DNA of 21,395 nt. Origin: Ophiothrix spiculata. Lineage: Eukaryota > Echinodermata > Ophiuroidea > Amphilepidida > Ophiotrichidae. The notes beneath the pieces are model-generated. The model was not told the origin of the DNA. It was given only the letters and a program-made list of their open reading frames with translations, and did no database searches. Location: NCBI GenBank assembly GCA_000969725.1, contig JXSR01S005546.1, one strand, 5' to 3'. How positions within the stretch are numbered: the first letter of the stretch is position 1; each line of letters begins with the position of its first letter. The position numbers and the translations under genes were made by a program. Positions 1 through 7,940 of the stretch are shown here, piece after piece.

Positions 1-170
1 TCAACAACATTATCAGCATTTGTTATCTAACAACGTTTTTACCAAATTGTGTTGCTTCCTGTGACCCGAAGGTGTTTCTAAGCTGTTCAATGGAATTTGC
101 ACAGATAGAAATGACATTTGCACAGATACATTTATCGTAGATGCAATAAAGATTATCCCCAAGTACTTAC

Positions 171-194
171 CGGCTTACGCCATCGATTTGTTAC
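171..194 (-). CDS. Tentative 24-nt integrin alpha microexon
   Basis: On the minus strand, TTGTCCTTGGCGCAG could act as an acceptor, with a CTGAC branch-like word 20 bases or so upstream, and CCG|GTAAGTAC is a strong donor. Between them lie exactly eight codons, VTNRWRKP. In phase 0 after the exon at 2751-2839 this would read GGIVA-VTNRWRKP, aligning with the family pattern GGxVVxCxHRWxN. Against it: the conserved cysteine of that segment is absent, the exon is very short, and one strong donor is expected by chance in 2.5 kb. The other two frames before this donor are closed by stops, so a longer exon ending here is not possible. It may instead be a chance donor, with the real exon outside the window. 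Confidence 0.25.
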
Positions 195-225
195 CTGCGC
201 CAAGGACAATATGCGTCAGGCGTAT

Positions 226-300
226 CAGAATTCACATACCCTCCATATCCCAATTGTGATACGGGTATCTATATTATGATATGGGGGTATCCGAATTCGG
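226..300. repeat. Imperfect hairpin with paired GAATTC
   Basis: GAATTC followed by CATACCCTCCATATC (right part of the left arm, from 228) is mirrored by GATATGGGGGTATCCGAATTC ending at 298. The arms match with a few mismatches around a loop of about 30 bp containing GATACGGGTATC. It lies close to the tentative exon at 171-194. It may be a remnant of a small inverted-repeat element. Confidence 0.55.
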
Positions 301-1184
301 ATACGTAGCCGAATTGTGAGTTCCGCCGAACTGATATGGTTAATTTACTATTAAATTCACAGGCTAACATATTTGCCTTCCCCAAGAAATCCTCTCAGAT
401 TTGTTTCGAGAGGAAATAAATCACAATTGAAATCAAATATCTAACATGGAATGTGTCAATTTATCAGTTATTTGAAATGTTGACTGTTATCATTGAATTG
501 TTTATCTTCTGATAAGGCTCTGTGTTCGCTCTACTTCGCTCATACTAGCTAGCATACAGGTTTAATGTCCTCCATGTCATAGCTAATCTTAGTCATAGCA
601 TCAGTAAGTTCAAATTCTACATCGTGTTCTTATCGCTATTCTCAAAATAATATCATCATTTCATTGAAATCAAACATGAATGTACAATGTTTTGTATCAC
701 AAGGCATTTATTAAACAGTAGTCATGTCTGTGACGTTTGATAGGTAGAAACTATTGTACAGAGTCACATTTCATTTAAAAACAAAGCATAGTTTTCAATC
801 AAACACTATTGGCAATTGCCAAAAATATCTTGCATTTTTCACACATCTATTCATGATCAAGAGCAATGAATGTACGTTGGGTTTTGTGAATGATACAACT
901 TATGCCAGGGGACTCTGGATCTGAGGGGATAATTCATGTTCTATGACGAGTGATTGGGTCATTCATGGTCGAAATAAAAGTTTCCTGGACTGGGCAAAGC
1001 AAAATTGCAAACTTTTTTATGGACACCAAGGCAAACATCTATAATAATTGCTAAAAAACTCCAAACAGGTTTAAAATAAAGAAAATTGAGGAATTTCTAA
1101 AATCAAAAACTCTTGAAATCAGCAAATTTGTAATATCAAAAACACTGAAATCAGAGAAAAAGCTGAAAAATCTCATGACTGAAG

Positions 1185-1442
1185 ATTTTGGGTGCATTTT
1201 CGCAATTTTTGGTATATTGATGGGTGGGTTTTTGTCAAAGACCTAATGTATGCGCCCAATTTACAAAAATTGGGTGTATTTAGGAAAATTTTGCCAAAAA
1301 AGCACCCAATTTGCCCTAATTGGGTGCTTTTTCTAGAAAAATGATATAGAGGTGGGTCCCAAAATCACGCTTTGAGAATTATAGAGATGGTCAAAATTCT
1401 GAAGTCTGCTTTCAGAATACAAAATTTATTGAAGGACCCCCC
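1185..1442 (+). mobile_element. Dispersed repeat, copy 1 (relative of hAT-like MITE at 4674)
   Basis: This stretch aligns in the same orientation with 4700-4945. Shared blocks include GGGTGCATT near the start, TATATTGATG(A/G)GTGGGTTT, GGAAAATTTTGCC, TATAGAGATGGT, AAAATTCTGAAGTCT and a final ACCCCC. The terminal inverted repeats of the other copy are not recognisable here, so the copy is probably truncated or diverged at both ends. Its middle contains a 14-bp perfect hairpin, AAAAAGCACCCAAT (1297-1310) against 1319-1332, which the second copy has lost. Confidence 0.75.
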
Positions 1443-1901
1443 GTAGGGGCTGGCTCAGCCATCCAGCAAACTAAAGTCTAAACACAAGGGAATCCTTTTA
1501 ATTAGTGCATACACTTTGTAAGCAATATCTGATTTTCATTTGACTGTTTATAATAATTGTTCTTGTCATGGTATGATCTCCAACTAAGTCACATTTTTTC
1601 TTGGACTGCAGCCATTCATCAGGTTCATATACTTCAATACTATAGCAAAGACTAAGCAGAACAGGTGGAAGCTGGGGCACACTACCATACTCTATACAAT
1701 TGTAATAACATCATCTGTCAATTCACAAGCCTGTGACTGTCGCATAGGATTTTGTACTGAAAGCCGCTACACAGCACTTTCTGTGCAGATCAAAACACTT
1801 TATACCTAGGCCTATAATATGCATGCTATACCAGCAATGCTGTTAGATTGCATTCAATTATTTTAGAGTTTCCATGCTTTGTGTCAGAGGGTACTAATAA
1901 A

Positions 1902-2205
1902 CTGTGAAGCTGGTTTCAGAGTGTCTGTCATGGTAGTTGTACGACCAGCGTGATATCAAAAATTATAAGTGCACAAACTCGACCTTGTCGTATAATCTGG
2001 AAATTTTTGCGGCAAACATGACAAGCCGACATATCGATTACCCTGTCGTGATGGTCGCAACGACACATTGTGTTGTGCTACATTACCACAACTCAAAACT
2101 GCAAATGCTTGGTAGTCTGCCACAACTACAAGCTTGGTCGTCTGCCGCAACTACAAGCTTGGTCGTCTGCCCGCAATGACAGCTACTCTGAAACCATCTT
2201 TACAC
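1902..2205. mobile_element. TIR element (MITE-like) with internal 25-bp repeats
   Basis: The left end GGTTTCAGAGTGTCTGTCAT (1912 on) and the reverse complement of the right end, GGTTTCAGAGTAGCTGTCAT, match; similarity continues inward through ACGACCA and weakly outward (TGTGAAGCTGG against TGTAAAGATGG). The arms are about 40-45 bp in an element near 300 bp, without coding capacity, so it is a non-autonomous DNA transposon. Frames on both strands are artefacts of the element. Superfamily is unassigned because no clear target duplication was found. Confidence 0.7.
2108..2182. repeat. 25-bp tandem repeat, three units
   Basis: There are three consecutive 25-bp units starting CTTGGT(A/C)GTCTGCC at 2108, 2133 and 2158. 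The first two differ at only two positions; the third diverges at its end where it enters the terminal inverted repeat. The array therefore seems to have grown by duplication of the subterminal sequence of the enclosing element. Confidence 0.9.
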
Positions 2206-2212
2206 TAGGCCT

Positions 2213-2670
2213 GGAAGTTCATGGTTAATTGCATAACCGTTTAAACGAATAAATAAACGTTTGTTTAACCGTTTAACAGTATATGACTGCTGAATTTTGC
2301 AACTGTAATAAACTACATTTTCTATTCTATACAGCAATGCCGTTAGATTGCAAATTATATACAATATATGACGTACCAAAATAGGTCAAAATATTGTCTT
2401 CAAAACACTCTTATTTAACATACCAAGTCATGAAATCAACTTAACTTTGTTTCTCTGGCGAATATTTTACTGGCCTGTGCAATGTAGACAACGTGAAACC
2501 TATACATACAGGGCTCCGCCATTGAATATAGTAATCAAAATAGTCCTCTGGATATCCCGTCTTTACGTTGCGGCACCAGTTCCCAGCGAGTCCCGTTTAA
2601 CCATGACATGAAATTTCTAAACGTTTAGTGGTGTTTCGGTCGTTTAAATGGGTAAACGATCCCAATGTTA
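2213..2670. mobile_element. Inverted-repeat element rich in CGTTTA words
   Basis: The left arm has CCGTTTAAACGA then TAAACGTTTG and CCGTTTAAC (about 2236-2279). The right arm, reverse-complemented, has CCATTTAAACGA then TAAACGTTTAG and GGTTAAACGGG. CGTTTA or its complement appears about eight times in the two arms and not between them, which is typical of subterminal transposase-binding repeats in hAT-type elements. The middle (2280-2590) shows no gene. Exact ends are uncertain by tens of bases, and the superfamily is an inference. Confidence 0.55.
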
Positions 2671-2750
2671 CTTTACACACTGTGGCAAAAGATACATCAT
2701 AAAATTATAACTTTTGCCATGCAGGGAGAGCGTCACATAAATCTACTTAC

Positions 2751-2839
2751 AGCAACGATTCCCCCTTGGCCTTGACTCCTGACGGTAACACCAAGCCATT
2801 GATCAGATTTATCTTCTATGTCTTTTTGAGTCGATGCAT
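2751..2839 (-). CDS. Integrin alpha subunit, next exon (start of beta-propeller blade 2)
   Basis: This is the exon following 4198-4334 in the same integrin alpha gene. It begins after TTGAAG (a modest acceptor behind a T-rich tract) and ends at a strong donor, GTAAGTAGAT. The first two bases AT complete the G left by the previous exon to give Asp, so the phases match, and 29 codons follow. The peptide reads ASTQKDIEDK, then SDQWLGVTVRSQGQGGIVA. The block (D/N)QWLGVTV-SQG-GG is a hallmark of integrin alpha chains just before the Cys-Ala-His/Pro segment; the SQGxGG form recalls the laminin-binding (alpha3/6/7, PS1-like) group. It ends in phase 0. An inverted-repeat transposon begins about 32 bp upstream of the acceptor. 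Confidence in the family is high; the ligand class is only suggested. Confidence 0.9.
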
Positions 2840-4197
2840 CTTCAATTTCAAAATAAACAGATAACAAAGTTTGTCATGTGAGTGCAAGAAAGCCATATAG
2901 ATCTGTGATAACTGTCATTTTTCAATACTGTGCATTGCAAATATATCCAGTCTAGGATCAATGGCTCTTGAAATGGCTCTATAAGTGAGCCCATCACCTG
3001 AACAACCATTCCAAGAGCCACTGACATATTGGAGAGAAACTAACAAGTCTCCCATTGTAATGACAAGGTATAAAGTATATCATAGCCTAATACAGAATCA
3101 AAAAAGAAATTTTGCAAAAATTTGGAAGATAGGTGCAAAATGAAAGCAGAGAGGCCATTTTACCAGCAGTTACTGACCTGAATACAATAACATAACTCAC
3201 TTCATGTGACATGTTATTTCATTTTCCCTCACCATTTTATCCAAATATTTTTCAAACCACATATATTTCGATATCAAATTCCATCAAGGACCATTGAGAC
3301 ACTGTGGTTCCACAAATCACATGTTGCTATCCTAGCTGGCATCACAAAGAGCAACGTCCTCACTAATGTGATCGTCATAGCAACCCATTACCATGGGCAA
3401 TCTAGTCTTGTCTTGGGATACCTCCATGGATCAACACGGCTAAATATCTTGTTATCGATATCTCAGGAAATCTGATGCGGCACAGCTTGGAAGTGGTCAA
3501 GCAATTAGGACGGATGGTCAGTCTCAGATGGTCCATCAACGATAATGAGAGGCTATATGTAATAGTATGGAACAGCACAATTTGCGGTTGCCCGAGTATG
3601 GAGAGTCAACCATTGTTGACAACATGAATCATACTCCTATACAATTTGCTGCAATAGATCAAAGACTATAGGCTAGTAAATTTGAAGTTTAACGAAGACA
3701 AAAATTCCAATACAAGGTATTTTTGGTGGAATTAACAGTTGATAATCTTGACCCTTTTTGGATATAACTCATTCTTTGGAGAAAGGTAAAAGTATATTTT
3801 TTCTATTTCCTCATGGAGAGAGGAACACGTTAAAATGGTTTTTAACATGATTATATAACCAATTTTGAAATTTCACAACCTGTTTTGGCAGCCATTTTGT
3901 TTTATGCAAATTAACCAAATTTGACAAACTAGCATTTTCCTATATTTTTGATATGTTGTTTGGGAGTTTGTCAACAACAAATTCCAACCGAATAAACCTT
4001 GTGTTGCAATTTTGTCAATGTACCCCCATGAATGATTACTACTCAATAAATATAGCATATTCCTGACAAAAAGTATTTTTTTAAATACTGATCAAAGGAT
4101 TCCCATCCCATTTAGACAAGAAAAGCTTCTTCATTGATTGCAAAATATGATTAATTTTATCCTTACAATCTGACAAGCCATTATAAAGAATACTTAC
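2840..4197 (-). other. Integrin alpha intron, 1358 bp, phase 1
   Basis: This is the intron between the two firm exons. Its right end is GTAAGTATTC and its left end TTTGAAATTGAAG on the minus strand. It contains the transposon copy at 2871-3216. From 3217 to 4190 I see no further gene: only an 8-bp inverted pair GTTGCTAT (3324-3331) / ATAGCAAC (3377-3384) in a slightly GC-richer stretch, and AT-rich filler. Open frames here lack coding character. Confidence 0.85.
2871..3216. mobile_element. Double-hairpin MITE, copy A (in integrin intron)
   Basis: The left end is TTGTCATGTGAGTGCAAGAA and the right end is a diverged complement, ACTCACTTCATGTGACATG. The centre (2962-3020) is a second inverted repeat: TGGCTCTTGAAATGG against CCATTCCAAGAGCCA with ATCACCTGAA between. 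The same plan and sequence occur in copy B at 5120-5381 in the opposite orientation. Copy A is longer and more diverged on its right half. It begins about 32 bp from the acceptor of the integrin exon at 2751-2839. Confidence 0.8.
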
Positions 4198-4334
4198 CAA
4201 TTTTATTATCTGATGTATCTAGCAGTAAATCTTCACAGTCATCTATGTATGATGTGAGTGGACATTGAAATACACTACCACCAGGTTTCTTGAGGTTTTG
4301 TTGAGTTTGAAATTTAGGTGCTCCTACTAACATT
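4198..4334 (-). CDS. Integrin alpha subunit, internal exon (end of beta-propeller blade 1)
   Basis: This is an exon of an integrin alpha chain, the membrane receptor subunit that pairs with integrin beta to bind extracellular matrix or cell-surface ligands. Read right to left, a pyrimidine-rich tract ending in TTTTTCCAG precedes the exon and GTAAGTA follows it. The exon holds one base, 45 codons and one final base. The peptide starts MLVGAPKF, the (L)LVGAP motif of the first FG-GAP repeat, then continues through PGGSVFQCP and IDDCEDLLLDTSDNKI. The two cysteines, nine residues apart, fit the conserved disulphide after blade 1. The first base probably completes an Arg codon, giving the familiar R-M-x-L-V-G-A-P context. 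The exon ends in phase 1 and joins in frame to 2751-2839. Family assignment is firm; the subtype is not. The upstream exon with the signal peptide was not found. Confidence 0.9.
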
Positions 4335-4673
4335 CTGGAAAAACAAAAACAATGAGAACATTCAATAATCATTTGGTAAGGTCTTTTTTCATGAGTTTTT
4401 AATACCAAGTGGGATCAGTGCTAGTCCCTTAAAGTTCATAGCAATTATACTACACTGAGAGCACCTGATTGTAAACCATGAATCTTCAGGGTTTAATGAA
4501 GTTGAGAACAAAATCTAAATTTGTCTGAAACAAAGTCTTGCTGACACATCTCATTTATAAAGACAATGTACTACACTGATTAAGATTCCCTGTGCTGTAA
4601 TGATGCACAAAGCAAACAATAGGTGATGCCTGAGACAATCCTGGTACCTGTTCTTTATAGCTTTGGAATTCAA

Positions 4674-4949
4674 CCGGGGTGGGGGATTCATATTAACAAA
4701 TGGTATACGGGGTGCATTATCATAATTTTTGTTATATTGATGAGTGGGTTTTCATCACAGACCCAATGCTTCCAATTGTAGTTTGGAAAATTTTGCCCAA
4801 AAAGTACCCAATTTCCCCTAAATTTTTGTAGAAAAATTGTATAGGATGGGTTGCAAAATCATGTTTTTTGAGGTATAGAGATGGTAAAAATTCTGAAGTC
4901 TACTTTGAGCTTCCCTGTACAAATATTTTCTAAGAACCCCCACCCTCGG
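4674..4949. mobile_element. hAT-like MITE, 276 bp, with 8-bp target duplication
   Basis: The left end CCGGGGTGGGGGATTC and the reverse complement of the right end, CCGAGGGTGGGGGTTC, form terminal inverted repeats. The element is flanked by GAATTCAA (4666-4673) and GAATTAAA (4950-4957), which match at 7 of 8 positions. An 8-bp target duplication is the hAT signature. It has no coding capacity. The interior aligns with 1185-1442, which lacks these ends. Confidence 0.75.
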
Positions 4950-5119
4950 GAATTAAATGAAAAATAGATCTTGAGGTAACTCTGAATGGCACTGAAGAAC
5001 AAACCCAGTGTTCATGTACAGCACAAATAAAGCTTGTAGAAGCACTTTGCTATATTCAATTCATGATGACATTTTAAAGTATCTGCACAGATTGCTATCA
5101 TAACACAGTATACATTATA

Positions 5120-5381
5120 ATGTCATGCGAGTGAAAGAAAGTTGTATCTGCAATGGCTGCCATATCGATTTAACACCTTGCACTAGAATGCGAGAAAAAA
5201 CCTTTGAAAGTTCTTCCCCATATGTCAATGGCTCTTGAAATGGTTCCTCAGGTGACACCATCACCTGAAGAACCATTTTAAGAGCCACAGACCTAAGACT
5301 GGACATTCTACAGTAAGCAATACAAATTTATGAAAAATGGCCCCTATTGCAGATATGACTTTCTTGCACTCACATGACAAA
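5120..5381. mobile_element. Double-hairpin MITE, copy B
   Basis: The left end TGTCATGCGAGTGAAAGAAA continues through TTGTATCTGCAATGG. The right end, reverse-complemented, reads TGTCATGTGAGTGCAAGAAA and then GTCATATCTGCAATAGG, giving terminal inverted repeats of about 45 bp. In the centre (5229-5287) a second, nearly perfect hairpin has TGGCTCTTGAAATGGTTC on one side and its complement on the other. It is an inverted relative of copy A. The minus-strand frame over this area is only repeat sequence. Confidence 0.85.
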
Positions 5382-5459
5382 AATGTTAAGCAAACATATT
5401 ACACATTCTAAATGTTTAGCAAACACATTATATATTCTAAATGTTTAGCACAAAAATTA
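5381..5459. repeat. 29-bp tandem repeat, about 2.7 units
   Basis: Units start AAATGTT(A/T)AGCAAACA at 5381 and 5410, with a partial third at 5439. The array begins exactly at the right end of the double-hairpin MITE, so it may have arisen at the insertion junction. Confidence 0.85.
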
Positions 5460-5613
5460 TCTGGTTTCAAATGATTAAAAAAAAATTGAAATTTTCGTTA
5501 AAGAATGAAAAGGCTCAAATTCAAAACCTAACTGGAAACAAGGGTAATCAATCTTATTAAAAAAATATTTCCACATTCCTCAATGGTAAATCCAACTAGC
5601 CTCCCTCCCATTA

Positions 5614-5827
5614 GAGAAGATACCGTGTGTATCCCATCATGCATTGCTTTTATGGAAAATTTTGTACAGGGAGTCGTGAGTAGATAGTGATGAAACATGT
5701 CTGAAATGTAAGATTACAATAATTAACTCTAATTAAGGGGCATTTCATCACTAAGTACTCACATAATTTGTTATACAAATAATTCCTTAGGAAGCAATGC
5801 ATGATGGGATATACACTATATCCTCTC
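5614..5827. mobile_element. Foldback-type MITE, 214 bp
   Basis: The left arm GAGAAGATACCGTGTGTATC continues with CCATCATGCATTGCTT; the right arm is its complement with few differences (5792-5827). A second inner pair, TGAGTAGATAGTGATGAAA near 5677 and TTTCATCACTAAGTACTCA near 5742, continues the fold, so nearly the whole element is one long imperfect hairpin. CTCCCATTA on the left and CTCCCATCA a few bases beyond the right end resemble a target duplication but are not flush with the ends. Confidence 0.8.
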
Positions 5828-7199
5828 TCCCCTCCCATCATCACCAACTGATCCCCGCATCTCCCTGATTCCATCCTCCCTGCACACATCCTGTGTGTGT
5901 TTGCGATGAGTTTCATCTTTAAACACAAGCTCACTTTACAAGTGCACAATCAGTCGGGGTAATTAGAGTCGAGTAGATAATCAAAGCAGGTGTTTGGTTT
6001 GCCGATATATCACTCTCGCGCAAATCCCCATGATTGCTTGCGAGCACCGATAGCTAACGTCTTTATCTCACGAAAATCCCTTTGATGCAGGTAATGCATA
6101 TGCAAGCAGGTAAAATTTAATTTATAAAACAAATGGTTTTCTTTGTGTAATTTTTAAATATATGAAATAGGAAAGTAGCACAGAAAAGGAGGCACTTTGT
6201 ATAAAATGGGGTTGTCAATACAAGATTCCAGGGGCCCATAATGTGTACTTTGCAAGCAATATTTTTTCTTTCAGCTACTCAGGATTTGTAGCAGCTCTGG
6301 GGAGGGGAAACTCCACTCAACATAATGCATGAATATTTAAAAAAATATGGTGTACACACCAAAATTCTTACAACGTTTAAGTCTTATGCACAATGATTCA
6401 GGTATACTCTCGGGTAGGTACTATAGAGCTGTTAATTAAGCAACACAACAGTGAGTTACAGTACAATACTTAGATGTAAAAGTACAATTATGCTCACTGT
6501 ATTGTAACTATGTATTGGACTGTCTAGTTTCTTTAAAAGGTAGTACAATATGGTCATGAACTACTGTGGTATTTTCCAATAGGATTTTTGCTGTGTATAC
6601 ATAAACCCAAAATAAATGTTTTTATTCACACTGTTTTTCCATGTTGACATGTCATTATAGATATAACATTATCATTAGTTTTTCACGCTTTTATGCAAAC
6701 ATAAAATGATAATTTGAACTGATACTCGGTTGATATAAAATGTCTTATTCAATTATTTGCCAATGAATTTTACTGAATTTATGAAAAAAATGTTACTTTC
6801 TGAGCATTCAAAGTGTTGATATCACAATGTTGTTTACAGTCACATTTTATTTGTAAAATCATTTTAATAAATTCATTTAGGGGTGAAGTTTTCCTTACGT
6901 CAAGAAATGCAAATAATTTAATGGGGCTTAGTTACACTTGGTTTTTGAATTGAAACAAAATATTTTACTTTTTTCAAAACTTGCGTAAACAAACGAACAA
7001 GCACGAACAATAATTTGAACTTTTGAACATGGTTTTGTGTGTACATATATATTTATTTACCCGGGATTATTTCCACTAGAATTCATGACATTTTTATCAT
7101 GTTTATATGACAGGTTCTGTCAATATTAAAATGGCATATCATGTTTGACATATCAAGATATGTCTTTTGTTGACATAGGACCTAAATGTTAACACACAC
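5828..7199. other. Non-coding stretch without clear gene
   Basis: 5828-6115 is more complex and less AT-rich than its surroundings, with matches to GATA (5975-5980 and 6063-6068), TCF/LEF (5980-5986 and 6080-6086) and T-box (5988-5993) words; it is a possible regulatory element, purely by inspection. From 6116 to 7199 the DNA is AT-rich with no gene, inverted repeat or tandem array that I can support. Confidence 0.3.
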
Positions 7200-7940
7200 A
7201 TTCCACATGTATCTACCTTCAAGTTCAAGATTGAATACAGTGTGCACAACCACAGCCTCTTGACATACTCAATTTTAAGTTCATCTTGTTTAAGAAAGTT
7301 GCATACTCATTCTATAATATCTACCTCCATCATTTACTATACCCTGATCCACATCATTTTTATAGGACAATATGCATCTTATCCTTCCCAATTGAGTTCA
7401 TCTTGAGACTACCTCCATCATTTACTATATACCCTGATGAAGACCATTCTTATAAGACGGTATGCATCTTGTCATTCCCAATTGAGTTCATCTTGTTTTA
7501 AATGAGGTCCTTCTTATTTCCCCTTGGTCCTTGCATACTCATTACATAATATCTACCTCCACCATTTACTATGCCCTGATCCGGACCATTTTTATAGGAC
7601 ACTACGCATCTAGTCATTCCCAATTGAGTTCATCTTTTAATAGACAAGGTCCCCTTCCCCCTTAGTCCTTGCACACTCAATACACAATATCTACCTCCAT
7701 CATTTACTATGCCCTGATTCGGACCATTTTTATAGGACAATACACATCTTGTCATTCCCATTGAGTTCATCTAGTTTGAGATAAGATTCCCTTCTCCCTT
7801 AGTTCTTGAATACTCAATACAGTTTTTCAATACAAAATTTGTCTACCTCCATCATTTACTATATACCCTGATGAAGACCATTTTTATAGGACAATATGCA
7901 TCTTGTCATTCCCAATTGAGTCTGTCTTGTTTGAGTACCG
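7200..7940. repeat. Tandem array, five units of about 140-150 bp
   Basis: Units start CTACCTCCATCATTTACTAT at 7321, 7409, 7553, 7691 and 7843, followed by CCCTGAT, ACCATTTTTATAGGACAATA and CCCAATTGAGTTCATCTTG. The spacings are 88, 144, 138 and 152 bp; the short one has lost the linker TCCTTGCATACTCA. A degraded partial unit precedes the first. Copies are similar but clearly diverged. The reading frame at 7286-7501 is a product of the repetition. Confidence 0.92.

Larger units (their letters stand above)
195..2750 (-). other. Integrin alpha intron sequence left of exon 2751-2839
   Basis: The gene continues leftwards through this stretch. Apart from the repeats listed separately, 301-900 and 1450-1900 show no supported feature. 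A frame at 1498-1680 contains a Cys-Tyr...Glu-Trp...Cys-Asp pattern faintly like the region after blade 2 of integrins, but has no acceptable donor or phase, so it is not called. Two 13-bp copies of ATTTGCACAGATA lie just outside the left edge (95-107 and 116-128). Confidence 0.6.

Noticed and set aside
1498-1680. Minus-strand frame with CYSIEVYEPDEW and KKKCDLVGDH, faintly like an integrin alpha loop
   Set aside because: The pattern of Cys-Tyr, Glu-Trp and Cys-Asp is suggestive, but no donor with GT consensus closes it in frame, the phase does not match the exon at 2751, and the preceding conserved segment is absent.
1660-1680. Minus-strand TGTGCCCCA after an AG, which would read CAP directly after GGIVA
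   Set aside because: The frame meets a stop after nine codons and there is no donor before it; a three-residue match is expected by chance in 2.5 kb.
1937-2179. 80-codon plus-strand frame
   Set aside because: It lies entirely inside the TIR element at 1902-2205 and is produced by its 25-bp repeats.
5650-5949. 99-codon minus-strand frame
   Set aside because: Half of it is the foldback MITE; there is no domain and no splice context.
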